From: Deltaproteobacteria bacterium
GTDB taxonomy: Bacteria; Desulfobacterota; Syntrophia; Syntrophales; Smithellaceae
Direction of reading: 5' to 3'
Assembly: GCA_017860985.1 (NCBI GenBank)
Contig: JAGFXG010000050.1
Coordinates: 1-7,400 of the forward strand
Length of the DNA stretch: 7,400 nucleotides
In this document: positions 1-6,556 of the stretch, piece after piece
Layout: each line of letters starts with the position of its first letter
How positions within the stretch are numbered: position 1 is the stretch's first letter
Notes under the pieces: generated by a model
Databases searched by the model: none
What the model was told of the DNA's origin: nothing
The model's input: the letters and a program-made list of their open reading frames with translations, nothing else
Position numbers and translations under genes: made by a program

Positions 1-185
1 AACTGCAAAACTTTGCCAAATACCTGTCCATCCTGTAGATACAACTCGACGACGGATTTTTCCTTCTTCGTCTCATCGTCGATGGTCTTCCATTTGCCTA
101 CGATGGGGTCAGCTGCCCAAAGGCTTCCGGTTGTTAAAATAGCAACAGCAATGATCCCTGAAAAAAATCCAAACTTCATTTTCAT
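1..185 (-). CDS. DUF2147-family secreted protein, N-terminal part (runs off the left edge)
   Basis: This is the first 61 codons of a minus-strand gene; the rest lies outside the window. Residues 1-25 form a Sec signal peptide: MKMK, then a hydrophobic core, then SLWAA with likely cleavage before DP. The mature start reads DPIVGKWKTIDDETKKEKS, followed by VVELYLQDGQVFGKVLQ. This is the typical opening of DUF2147 proteins (a W-K-T-I-D-D-E-T motif, then a strand and a 'dG-x-xxGKV' turn), which are small periplasmic or exported beta-barrel-like proteins of unknown role. The ATG at 185 is preferred over the in-frame ATG at 179 because a GGGGG Shine-Dalgarno run lies 10 nt before it. The gene follows the acyl-CoA synthetase on the same strand after a 71-nt gap, so read-through is possible. 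I infer no specific function. Confidence 0.8.
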   Translation of the reverse strand, partial: MKMKFGFFSGIIAVAILTTGSLWAADPIVGKWKTIDDETKKEKSVVELYLQDGQVFGKVLQ

Positions 186-213
186 TTTTCTACATCCCCC
201 TGTTTTTAATTTT

Positions 214-242
214 GGCGTGAAATTTACATAAATAAATTCGCC
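214..242. repeat. AT-rich inverted repeat between the synthetase and the DUF2147 gene
   Basis: GGCG (214-217) and AATTTA (221-226) pair with TAAATT (233-238) and CGCC (239-242) around a 6-nt loop, with a 3-nt bulge TGA on one side. It lies just after the synthetase stop codon. In neither direction is the stem followed by a run of T, so it is not a standard intrinsic terminator. It could be a weak processing or attenuation hairpin before the DUF2147 gene. Confidence 0.3.
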
Positions 243-256
243 ATTGTCTGTGAATG

Positions 257-2089
257 CTAAAACTTGTATTTGCCTGCCATAATGTTGTGGTAAATATCAT
301 CATTTAGCTTTTCATATTTCCCGCTTTCCGGTAAAAGCACGTATATTCCTTCTTTCACTAGTGACAGGTCGTATCCCTGATTTTTAAGATTCGTCTTTTT
401 GATCTTGTGAGTAGCTGTCCATTCGAAGTCTGATACAAAACGAACAAAAATCGGCACGGCGTATTTGGGAAGACTTGATTTGAGATGTTCTGCCAGTTTG
501 GAAATATCCGGCGTTATTTTTTCATCTTTGATGATGGCGGCCATGCCCGCTTTGCCGTCGCTACCCGGTATGCTGATACCAAAGACTGCGGAGGCGGAGA
601 CACCGGGGAAACTGTCGATGGCCTTTTCGACTTCCTGTGTGGCCACATTTTCACCCTTCCAGCGGAACGTGTCGCCCAGCCGATCCGCAAACTGCGCATG
701 GCGGAAGCCCATATTCCTGAGCATGTCTCCGGTATTGAACCACATGTCCCCCTTATTGAAAACATTGCGGAAAATTTTTTCCTCCGTCTTTTTTTTGTCG
801 GAATAACCGGGGAAGGGGGTTTTTTCTGAAATTTCCATAATTAAAAGACCGGTTTCGCCTTTTCCAACTTTTTGCATAAAGCCCTGTTCATTTCTTAGAG
901 GTGCATCGTTTTCCGTGTCATAGGTCACGATGGCAAAAGGCGTTACACTGGTCCCGACGCTGTAGTCGATGTTCAAAAAATTGGTGAAAACACCCACACC
1001 TTCGGCTGCGCCGTAAAACTCATATATTTTCTTTATGCCGAAGCGCTTTTTGAAAGGCATCCAGATATCCGGCCTCAGACCGTTGCCGCAAATGTAATTT
1101 AGCGTCGTTTCATGGTCGTCGGAGCCGGCGGGAGTTGCCATCAGATAGCGGCACACTTCTCCCACATAAATAAAATGGGTTGCTTGAAACTGCCGGACAT
1201 CTTCAAGAAATTTGCTGGCACTGAATTTTCTGCGCAGGGCAACCGCTGCGCCGTTATACAAGGCCGGTGGCCAGCCCACGGTGATTGCGTTTGTATGGAA
1301 AAACGGAAGCGGAATATAAATCGTGTCCGAAGGCTTCACGGGCATGACAAACCGTCCAAACCAGAACATGGCCGATACGGCCCGCTTGTTGATGATGACC
1401 GCCGCTTTGGGCAGTCCTCCGGTTGTACCTGACGTATAAACGTACGCCACGGTGTCTTTCAGGGTGACGCTCTTTGTGGTGGAAGGATTTTCGGTGCTTT
1501 TGCTTTCCAGTTCACCGGTGATGTCGGTAATATCGGTGGGTTTCAGTCTTCCTTCGTCCCGGACCATCGCCAGTGTTGATTTGGAAAGATCGATTCCCGG
1601 ACGCGCTTCGCTGAAAAAACTATAGCATTCCTCGCCGATGATGACAACCCTGCCTTTGTTCAGGTTGAAACTGTGGACGAGCGACTCGCCTCGCTGGTTC
1701 GTGTTGATGAGCGAAGCGATGGCTCCCACCTTGGAACAACCGCAGTATGCGGCCAGCAGATCGGGTCTGTTTTCAAAACAAAGCGTGACAATATCACCCC
1801 TTCCGACACCGTTGGAGAGAAAATAGTGGGCATAACGGTTGGCCCGTTCATTCAACTGGCGATAGGTCAGAACTCCGTCCGGTGACTTCACTGCCGGATT
1901 ATCCGGGTACTGTGCTGCGATTTTTTCCAGTTGCAGTCCCCAGGAATTGTTGGTGCTGCTTCCGATGCTTTTGAGGCCTTTTACCAGGTTGAAGATCATT
2001 GAAGGCAGGCGTGGAAAAATCTGAAGGACTTTGATGGTAAATTCAGTTGCGCTGATGGTTGTGGGAATTTTTGCCGGCTGTATGCTCAT
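257..2089 (-). CDS. Long-chain / very-long-chain acyl-CoA synthetase (FATP-like, AMP-forming)
   Basis: This 610-residue adenylate-forming enzyme should activate a long-chain fatty acid with ATP to an acyl-AMP and then to acyl-CoA, at the inner face of the membrane. Positions from the chosen start: P-loop YTSGTTGGLPKAA at about 218-230; YEFYGAAEG (A5-type motif) at about 356-364; WFNTGDM at about 450-456; hinge and FATP-type motif DRLGDTFRWKGENVAT at about 469-484; C-terminal TATHKIKK, holding the likely catalytic lysine, at about 558-565. The DTFRWKGENVAT block and the length (about 600) place it with FATP/FadD6-like ligases rather than classic FadD. The N-terminal 50 residues include a hydrophobic/amphipathic stretch, consistent with membrane association. 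The start at 2089 is preferred over the ATG at 2116 because AAGGAG lies 8 nt before it, inside the longer reading. The P-loop has one extra glycine compared with the usual TSGTTGxPK. A TetR gene is divergent upstream and probably regulates it. Chain-length preference cannot be read from the sequence. Confidence 0.93.
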   Translation of the reverse strand: MSIQPAKIPTTISATEFTIKVLQIFPRLPSMIFNLVKGLKSIGSSTNNSWGLQLEKIAAQYPDNPAVKSPDGVLTYRQLNERANRYAHYFLSNGVGRGDIVTLCFENRPDLLAAYCGCSKVGAIASLINTNQRGESLVHSFNLNKGRVVIIGEECYSFFSEARPGIDLSKSTLAMVRDEGRLKPTDITDITGELESKSTENPSTTKSVTLKDTVAYVYTSGTTGGLPKAAVIINKRAVSAMFWFGRFVMPVKPSDTIYIPLPFFHTNAITVGWPPALYNGAAVALRRKFSASKFLEDVRQFQATHFIYVGEVCRYLMATPAGSDDHETTLNYICGNGLRPDIWMPFKKRFGIKKIYEFYGAAEGVGVFTNFLNIDYSVGTSVTPFAIVTYDTENDAPLRNEQGFMQKVGKGETGLLIMEISEKTPFPGYSDKKKTEEKIFRNVFNKGDMWFNTGDMLRNMGFRHAQFADRLGDTFRWKGENVATQEVEKAIDSFPGVSASAVFGISIPGSDGKAGMAAIIKDEKITPDISKLAEHLKSSLPKYAVPIFVRFVSDFEWTATHKIKKTNLKNQGYDLSLVKEGIYVLLPESGKYEKLNDDIYHNIMAGKYKF

Positions 2090-2146
2090 GGTCTTCACTC
2101 CTTCTTTTCTTTTCATGACCCTTAAACCAGCCGGGAATAAATGTCA

Positions 2147-2175
2147 ATCATATAATAGAACATGTTCTAATTAAC
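2147..2175 (-). promoter_or_regulatory. Candidate promoter of the acyl-CoA synthetase
   Basis: On the minus strand a good -10 box, TATGAT, lies at 2152-2147. It would place the transcript start near 2140 and give a leader of about 50 nt before the ATG at 2089. No strong -35 box is found at 16-18 bp (only TTAATT/GTTAAT-like sequence near 2175-2169). The 14-bp palindrome sits in the spacer just upstream of the -10 box, which suits repression. The weak -35 makes this tentative. Confidence 0.4.
2156..2169. promoter_or_regulatory. Perfect 14-bp palindrome, candidate TetR operator
   Basis: TAGAACATGTTCTA is an exact inverted repeat with no spacer. It lies in the divergent region between the synthetase and the TetR gene, immediately next to the likely synthetase -10 box. 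TetR regulators commonly bind such short palindromes beside their own gene and block the neighbouring promoter, so this is the most likely binding site of the adjacent regulator. The core GAAC-N2-GTTC also recalls LexA-type boxes, but LexA spacing is usually N4 and neither neighbouring gene is an SOS gene. Confidence 0.6.
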
Positions 2176-2283
2176 GCCCGTGCAATGAAAGGCAAATGTA
2201 CCGGGCCATTGAAAAGCCGAAAGGGAGCTCGGATAAAAGTATTGTGTAAATTTTGCGGTTATGTTTAGAGAACGGAACAACTA

Positions 2284-2311
2284 TTTACATACAAACTTAT
2301 GATGATTTAAA
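2284..2311 (+). promoter_or_regulatory. Candidate promoter of the TetR-family gene
   Basis: TTTACA (2284-2289, 5 of 6 to TTGACA) is followed after 16 bp by TTTAAA (2306-2311, 4 of 6 to TATAAT) in AT-rich DNA. It would give a leader of about 45 nt before the ATG at 2364. An exact TATAAT on the plus strand at 2151-2156 abuts the palindrome but lacks a -35 box and is about 200 bp from the gene, so it is the weaker alternative. Confidence 0.35.
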
Positions 2312-2363
2312 ATTTGTGAAAACAGTTATTTTACACGCTGACCTCATGCTTTTGGTGCTGATC

Positions 2364-3038
2364 ATGGTGAAAAAGAGAACGAAAAGAGAAGAAACAAGCA
2401 GGAATGTCCAGAAGAAGATTCTTGATGTCTCCATTGATCTCTTTAAGAAACAGGGGTTCAAAACTACAACCGTCAGACAGATCATTAAAAAAGCGGGCAT
2501 TACCACGGGCACCATGTATCATTTTTTTCGGGACAAGGAAGACATTCTCCTCCAGACGACTTTAATCACCTACAATGAGGCCATGAAGGCGGCCGATGAG
2601 ATTGCCGGCAAAATCGCAAAAACCAGAAATAATATGGCACTGCGGTATGCGATTATTTATGCCCTTGAGATGAAGGGGGTTGAACGATACGACAGGGTTG
2701 CCGAGCTTTATCTTGACAGCTATTCTTCATCACGCATCACAGAAGTCATGATGCCGATGAATATTGAAAGGAACAGGTTGTTCTTTCATCAATATAATCC
2801 CGATTGGACGGAAAGGGAATACTACATCAGGACGCTGGCGTTGAGAGGCATGAGGCTCGCGTTCATCGCAGAACGGGTTCATTCAGGTAAAATCGATTTT
2901 CAAGAGAAATGCGCGTTTCTTATTGAAGCGGGTCTGGGCATGTTTAATGTGCCTCAGAAAAAAATAAGGTCTTCCGTATCAGCTGCTCTTTCTCTTACGC
3001 AAGATGACCGATTCATTATCCAGGGTTATAACATATAA
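2364..3038 (+). CDS. TetR/AcrR-family transcriptional regulator
   Basis: A 224-residue cytoplasmic DNA-binding protein. The N-terminal TetR domain is clear: a helix at about 13-30 (RNVQKKILDVSIDLFKKQ), then the helix-turn-helix TTVRQIIKKAGITTGTMYHFF at about 35-55, followed by RDKEDIL. The remaining ~150 residues are helical and variable, as expected for the ligand-binding and dimerisation domain; they hold no recognisable ligand motif. The ATG at 2364 places the HTH at the usual distance from the N-terminus. A TTG at 2253 and an ATG at 2346 in the same frame would add 37 or 6 residues of unlikely hydrophobic sequence. None of these starts has a strong Shine-Dalgarno; only a weak TTGGTG precedes 2364. 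It is divergent from the acyl-CoA synthetase across a palindromic candidate operator. The inferred role is an acyl-CoA- or fatty-acid-responsive repressor of the synthetase, based on context only. Confidence 0.9.
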   Translation: MVKKRTKREETSRNVQKKILDVSIDLFKKQGFKTTTVRQIIKKAGITTGTMYHFFRDKEDILLQTTLITYNEAMKAADEIAGKIAKTRNNMALRYAIIYALEMKGVERYDRVAELYLDSYSSSRITEVMMPMNIERNRLFFHQYNPDWTEREYYIRTLALRGMRLAFIAERVHSGKIDFQEKCAFLIEAGLGMFNVPQKKIRSSVSAALSLTQDDRFIIQGYNI

Positions 3039-3150
3039 TCAGGTGACTTGCCCTTCAGGCAGGGACCCTGTTCCGGTGAAACCCTCTGGCCATGAGCAGA
3101 TCAAAGCTTTACGGAAACAATGATTCAGGTGGTTTAGGCAACAAACCGTA

Positions 3151-3525
3151 TCATCTGACACGGAAACGATAGCGTGCGGTTACGTAGTATTGCCCCGCCC
3201 GGTAATTGTAATAAGCCCGTGCCTCATATCTTCCCGGACCAGGAGATCTGAATGACATCACACCCCGCTGGGCTCCATTGGGCATATATTGATAGTACCC
3301 GGCTGATGTATCCGGAGCGTGTGCCCCAACGATACAGATCCAATCTCTTGAATAGCCCGGTGCATTATAAAAATATACACGGATTCTTTCGCCGCGATCA
3401 TAAACACGTTTATCAGTTTCAATCCACGCTCTTCGATCGGCAATTGCCGACTGGCAGCAAAAGACCAGAATGATTAGGACAATGACTGACGTGATGAATC
3501 TTTGTCTTGAATTTGTCGTTGCCAT
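3151..3525 (-). CDS. Small secreted Tyr/Arg-rich protein with a predicted Ig-like beta domain
   Basis: A 124-residue protein with a Sec signal peptide: hydrophobic core at about 11-24, likely cleavage after SAIA at residue 29. The C23-C24 pair has Phe just before it and does not make a convincing lipobox, so export rather than lipidation is preferred. The mature ~95 residues read as one beta-sandwich: a strand ending KRVYDRGERIRVYFYNAPG (about 39-57), then RDWICIVGAH (about 60-69), a QYMPNGAQRGVMSF turn and strand (about 79-92), then PGPGRYEARAYYN (about 95-107). The order 'GE-I-V-f-nAPG, DWI-I, G, f, pG-YeaR' resembles small Ig-like domains found attached to secreted enzymes and surface proteins; here the domain stands alone. 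The start is supported by GGGGA 7 nt before the ATG. It is transcribed alone from a near-perfect promoter at 3616-3644. Function unknown. Confidence 0.8.
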   Translation of the reverse strand: MATTNSRQRFITSVIVLIILVFCCQSAIADRRAWIETDKRVYDRGERIRVYFYNAPGYSRDWICIVGAHAPDTSAGYYQYMPNGAQRGVMSFRSPGPGRYEARAYYNYRAGQYYVTARYRFRVR

Positions 3526-3615
3526 TTTTGATCCCCTTTCTTACAGATGAATTGAAAGAAACCTTCCTTTCGATGAATAAGCCTATGGGTGAGAAATTCC
3601 TTATATATTTGTCTT

Positions 3616-3644
3616 ATTATAAGAAACGCGCTCTTGTCTGTCAA
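3616..3644 (-). promoter_or_regulatory. Exact consensus sigma-70-type promoter for the small secreted protein
   Basis: On the minus strand TTGACA (3644-3639) and TATAAT (3621-3616) are both perfect and separated by exactly 17 bp. The predicted transcript start is near 3609, giving an ~84-nt leader to the ATG at 3525. Such an exact match implies strong basal transcription unless it is repressed. Confidence 0.8.
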
Positions 3645-3649
3645 GACAA
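3634..3649. repeat. Inverted repeat overlapping the -35 box
   Basis: TTGTCT (3634-3639) and AGACAA (3644-3649) form a perfect 6-bp inverted repeat around GTCA, centred on the -35 hexamer. The position suits a repressor site that would tame the consensus promoter. It is short enough to be chance. Confidence 0.35.
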
Positions 3650-3761
3650 TGCTGGTATCGAAATGTTTTGTGTGGCGGCAAACACCCAGAGGGGCGAGTG
3701 GCTGTATTCAGTGACAGGATTTGTCAAGATGATCGAATGAAGCATTTCCGGAAGAGTTGGT

Positions 3762-4274
3762 TTATAAATCTTTGACGGAAAACACGTAAGTCTTATTCAC
3801 AATCAAGTCTTTCTCTTTTCCGCAGAGATAGATAAATCGCGGGGTGAAATTGAGATAATCACTGACCCGGGATCTTTCTTCGGGCATTTCTATAAAAAAA
3901 CTCATCTCCAGGGTTTCATGATTTGTTAATTCAACCTGAACGCGTTTTTCGCGGCTCAGCAGAGTCTCTTCTTCAAGGTCCCTTTCGGCAATTTCCAGGT
4001 ACATAATGTTGTCCGTGTTAATAAAAAAAATCGCTCCGGTGTTGGTATCCTGTACGGGAAGAAAGGCCGAACCTGAATTGAGTATATCCAGGATGAGTTC
4101 TTTTCCAGAGTGCTCATTTGCGTAAGGGCTTAAATAGAAATTAACATCCAGTTTCAGGCCGTCGCTTCGTAAGACGGTGGCACGGTGTTTGTTTTTTTCC
4201 ACTCTCATTCGATGCTCCTCTTCCAGGATGCATTGTTGGCGCTCCAATTCGCTAAGATCATCGTTGGGATTCAT
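3762..4274 (-). CDS. Uncharacterised two-module protein translationally coupled to pilT
   Basis: A 170-residue, probably cytoplasmic protein with no signal peptide or membrane segment. Residues 7-31 form a charged helix (LSELERQQC...). Two related beta-rich modules follow, at about 31-98 and 111-170. They share R-x-x-V at the start, the block D-x-L-N-x4-F-[LI] (DILNSGSAFL at 63-72, DYLNFTPRFI at 139-148), and an [IV]N-x3-[IV] strand near the end (85-90 and 159-164). The second module has a striking MPEERSRVSDYLN segment (130-142). I recognise no named family with certainty; small beta-domain families of this look are common in deltaproteobacteria. It is not a PilZ domain: there is no RxxxR plus D/NxSxxG. 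The start overlaps the pilT stop as ATGA, with GAAGGAG 8 nt before it, so it is translated together with pilT. An accessory or regulatory role in pilus retraction is inferred from context only. Confidence 0.85.
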   Translation of the reverse strand: MNPNDDLSELERQQCILEEEHRMRVEKNKHRATVLRSDGLKLDVNFYLSPYANEHSGKELILDILNSGSAFLPVQDTNTGAIFFINTDNIMYLEIAERDLEEETLLSREKRVQVELTNHETLEMSFFIEMPEERSRVSDYLNFTPRFIYLCGKEKDLIVNKTYVFSVKDL

Positions 4275-5341
4275 GACAGTGGCTCCTTCTCAATCATTTT
4301 CTCAAAAATTTTCTTGTCCAGCGCCTTTTCGTAGGCCGCCCTGGCTGTTATTTTGTTTTCCTTGATAAGTTGAAGAAGATGCTGATCCATGTTCTGCATC
4401 CCGATGTTGGACCCTGTCTGGATAATAGAGTTGATCTGGGATATCTTACCTTCCCGGATCGTGGTGGCCAAAGCTGAGGAGCCAAGCAGAATCTCAATGG
4501 CCGCACACCGGCCCTTGCCGTCTTTTGTTTTTAAAAGCTGCTGAGCCACCACTGCGCTTAAGGACTCAGCCAGCATGGTCCTGGTCTGTTCCTGTCGGTC
4601 GGCGGGGAAGGCGTTTATGATCCGGTCTATTGTTTTTGCCGCACTGTTGGTGTGCAGGGTTCCAAAGACCAGAATGCCCAGCTCCGCGCAGGTAAGTGCA
4701 AGAGATATGGTGGCGGTGTCTCTCATCTCGCCCACAAGTATAATATCCGGGTCCTCGCGTCCCGCCACCTTCAGCGCATCGGCAAAGCTCTTCGCGTGGG
4801 TTCCGATTTCACGCTGGGTGAAAAGGCACTTTTTATTGGGGTGGACAAACTCCAGCGGGTCTTCAATTGTGATGATGTGAGCATCGCGCATTTCATTAAT
4901 GTAGTTGATCATTGCCGCCAGGGTGGTCGATTTTCCGCTCCCCGTGGGGCCGGTCACCAGAACAAGGCCGCGTTTCAACATGGCGATGGTTTTCAATACC
5001 GGCGGCATTTGCAGCTGCTCCAGGGTTAGGATATCCGTCGGGATCAGTCTGAATACCGCTCCAACCCCCCGATGCTGGTAAAGAAAGTTGCAGCGGAACC
5101 TTGCAACTCCTTCCAGTTCATAAGCCATATCGAAATCACGATGGCTTTCCAGGGTGGCCTGTTGATTATCATTTAACATTTCAAAGAGTAACTCCCGGTT
5201 TGATTCAGGCGTCAGAACCGGATGATGAGTCGGTGTTAACTCCCCGCGAAGCCTCAGCATGGGCGGAAAACCGATGATCATGTGCAGATCGCTTGCCCCG
5301 CGCTCTTTCATTTCCAGGAAATATTCATCAATTCTGGCCAT
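4271..5341 (-). CDS. pilT: PilT-type pilus-retraction ATPase (second paralog, His box I223/H230)
   Basis: A 356-residue member of the secretion/retraction ATPase superfamily, expected to form a hexameric ring under the inner-membrane pilus platform and to power depolymerisation of type IV pili. The N-terminal PAS-like domain opens with RGASDLHM (14-21) and contains GVARFRCNF (78-86). Walker A is GPTGSGKST (131-139), the Asp box is ITIEDPLEFVH (157-167), and Walker B is IILVGEMRD (200-208) with E205 as the catalytic glutamate. The His box reads LGILVFGTLHTNSAAKTIDRI (221-241): H230 is kept but the usual first histidine is I223. The C-terminal ATTIREGK segment and IQTGSNIGMQNMDQ (307-320) match PilT rather than PilB or PilU. 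AAGGAG lies 9 nt before the ATG. It starts 27 nt after the stop of a sister PilT gene and overlaps the next gene by 4 nt, so all three look cotranscribed. Confidence 0.93.
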   Translation of the reverse strand: MARIDEYFLEMKERGASDLHMIIGFPPMLRLRGELTPTHHPVLTPESNRELLFEMLNDNQQATLESHRDFDMAYELEGVARFRCNFLYQHRGVGAVFRLIPTDILTLEQLQMPPVLKTIAMLKRGLVLVTGPTGSGKSTTLAAMINYINEMRDAHIITIEDPLEFVHPNKKCLFTQREIGTHAKSFADALKVAGREDPDIILVGEMRDTATISLALTCAELGILVFGTLHTNSAAKTIDRIINAFPADRQEQTRTMLAESLSAVVAQQLLKTKDGKGRCAAIEILLGSSALATTIREGKISQINSIIQTGSNIGMQNMDQHLLQLIKENKITARAAYEKALDKKIFEKMIEKEPLS

Positions 5342-5368
5342 GTGACCCTGCTCCTTGCGTATTATACT

Positions 5369-6448
5369 CTAACGGGGTTTCGATTGATTTTCCTTTTCCA
5401 TCAATGGTTTGAAAATAGCCTTGTTGTCGGCATTGCGATATGCCTCTTCTGCACTGATGATTTGCGCTTTCGTGAGCGACATGATGGACTCATCCATGAT
5501 TTGCATGCCCACGGCCTTTCCCATTTGCATCATGGAGGGGATTTGAAAAACTTTCCCGTCTTTAATAAGATTTGCCACCGGGAGGGTCCCGATTAAAATT
5601 TCCACCGCCAGCGCCATCGAGGTGAGATCGGCTCGGGGAATCAGCCTCTGGGTAATCACCGCCTTTATGGATTCGCCCAGCATGGCGCGAATCTGGCCCT
5701 GTTCCGCGGCCGGATAAGAGTCTATGATACGGTCAACCGTCTTTGGGGCGCTTGATGTGGCCAGGGTCCCAATGACAAGGTGGCCTGTTTCGGCGGCGGA
5801 AATAGCCAGCGAAATTGTTTCCAGATCTCTCAACTCACCTACCATAATCACATCCGGGTCCTGGCGGAGAGCGCCGCGTAACGCGTTGGCATAGGATAGC
5901 GTATCCCGCCCCAGTTGCCGCTGATTGATGGCACATTTTTTCACAGGATGAATGAATTCGATGGGGTCTTCTATCGTGATAATGTGGTGGGCACGGTTTG
6001 TATTGACATAATCAACCATGGCGGCCAGTGTTGATGATTTCCCCTGACCGGTAGCGCCGGTCACGAGAACCAGACCCTGGTGATTGTCCATGATTTTTTT
6101 CACCGTTTCCGGAAGTCCCAGTGTTTCAAAGGTGGGAATTTCAAACGGTATGATACGAAAGGACGCGCTGAGTCCCGCCTGGTGACGCATTGCACTTCCA
6201 CGGAATCTGGCCACTCCCGTTATTTCATAGGCAAAGTCAAGCTGGAGTTGTTTGTCAAGCGTCTCTTTCTGTTCCGTGTCGAACAGTTCATAAATAAACT
6301 GTTCGCATATTTCACGGGTCAGGGAGGGCGTCTGAATCTTTCTCAGCCTGCCTAACTTTCTTATAATAAAAGGCTCGCCGGGGGCCAGATGAAGATCCGA
6401 AGCTCCGGCATTTGTCGCTGCCTTCAATACCTTATCCAGTTCAGCCAT
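5369..6448 (-). CDS. PilT-like ATPase (first paralog, His box H223/A230, Walker A GATGQGKS)
   Basis: A 359-residue PilT-family ATPase, colinear without gaps with its downstream sister up to the His box. The N-terminal domain has NAGASDLHL (13-21), GVARFRGSA (78-86) and SFRIIP (96-101). Walker A is GATGQGKSS (131-139), which still fits GxxxxGK[ST] but has Gln135 in place of the usual Ser. The Asp box is ITIEDPIEFIH (157-167) and Walker B is VIMVGELRD (200-208) with E205 kept. The His box reads TGHLVIGTLATSSAPKTVDRI (221-241): H223 is present, but the second histidine is A230 (codon GCC at 5761-5759). PilT-like sequence after the His box (PKTVDRIID, ...GMQIMDESI) argues against PilU or PilB. 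GGGAG lies 7 nt before the ATG. It probably works with the second paralog, either in mixed hexamers or as an auxiliary motor; ATPase competence is uncertain because of the lost histidine. Confidence 0.9.
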   Translation of the reverse strand: MAELDKVLKAATNAGASDLHLAPGEPFIIRKLGRLRKIQTPSLTREICEQFIYELFDTEQKETLDKQLQLDFAYEITGVARFRGSAMRHQAGLSASFRIIPFEIPTFETLGLPETVKKIMDNHQGLVLVTGATGQGKSSTLAAMVDYVNTNRAHHIITIEDPIEFIHPVKKCAINQRQLGRDTLSYANALRGALRQDPDVIMVGELRDLETISLAISAAETGHLVIGTLATSSAPKTVDRIIDSYPAAEQGQIRAMLGESIKAVITQRLIPRADLTSMALAVEILIGTLPVANLIKDGKVFQIPSMMQMGKAVGMQIMDESIMSLTKAQIISAEEAYRNADNKAIFKPLMEKENQSKPR

Positions 6449-6556
6449 GAAGAGTCTCCCAATTGATAAAGCACTGAATCATTTTCTGCCTTCAGCCACG
6501 GCAAAAAGCAGATGAGGCAGGCAACGCTTCCATTCCTCAAAAGCTGAAAATTTGTT

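Noticed and set aside
485..829. Plus-strand open frames within the acyl-CoA synthetase, and similar ones within both pilT genes
   Set aside because: They are antisense to strongly supported conserved genes, without ribosome-binding sites or recognisable motifs.
2089..2116. Longer start for the acyl-CoA synthetase at 2116
   Set aside because: The nine extra codons contain the strong Shine-Dalgarno for the ATG at 2089 and encode lysine-rich sequence unlike the family.
2156..2169. LexA box
   Set aside because: The spacing and lack of SOS genes nearby make a TetR operator a better explanation.
2253..2363. Upstream TTG and ATG starts for the TetR gene
   Set aside because: They would add hydrophobic, non-family residues before the HTH, lack Shine-Dalgarno sequences and overlap the likely promoter.
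3039..3150. Possible bidirectional terminator between the convergent TetR and secreted-protein genes (CAGGG-A-CCCTG)
   Set aside because: The stem has a one-nucleotide loop and no T run on either strand, so it does not fit an intrinsic terminator.
3507..3740. Plus-strand 77-codon open frame overlapping the start of the small secreted protein and its promoter
   Set aside because: It has no ribosome-binding site, overlaps a well-supported gene start antisense, covers a consensus promoter, and its translation resembles no protein type.
3762..4274. PilZ (cyclic-di-GMP receptor) identity for the protein after pilT
   Set aside because: An attractive idea next to a cyclic-di-GMP riboswitch, but the RxxxR and D/NxSxxG signature is absent.
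5369..6448. PilU or PilB identity for the first PilT-like ATPase
   Set aside because: The sequence after Walker B (GTLATSSAPKTVDRIID) follows PilT, not PilU (ATLHANNANQALDRI type), and the length is far below PilB.
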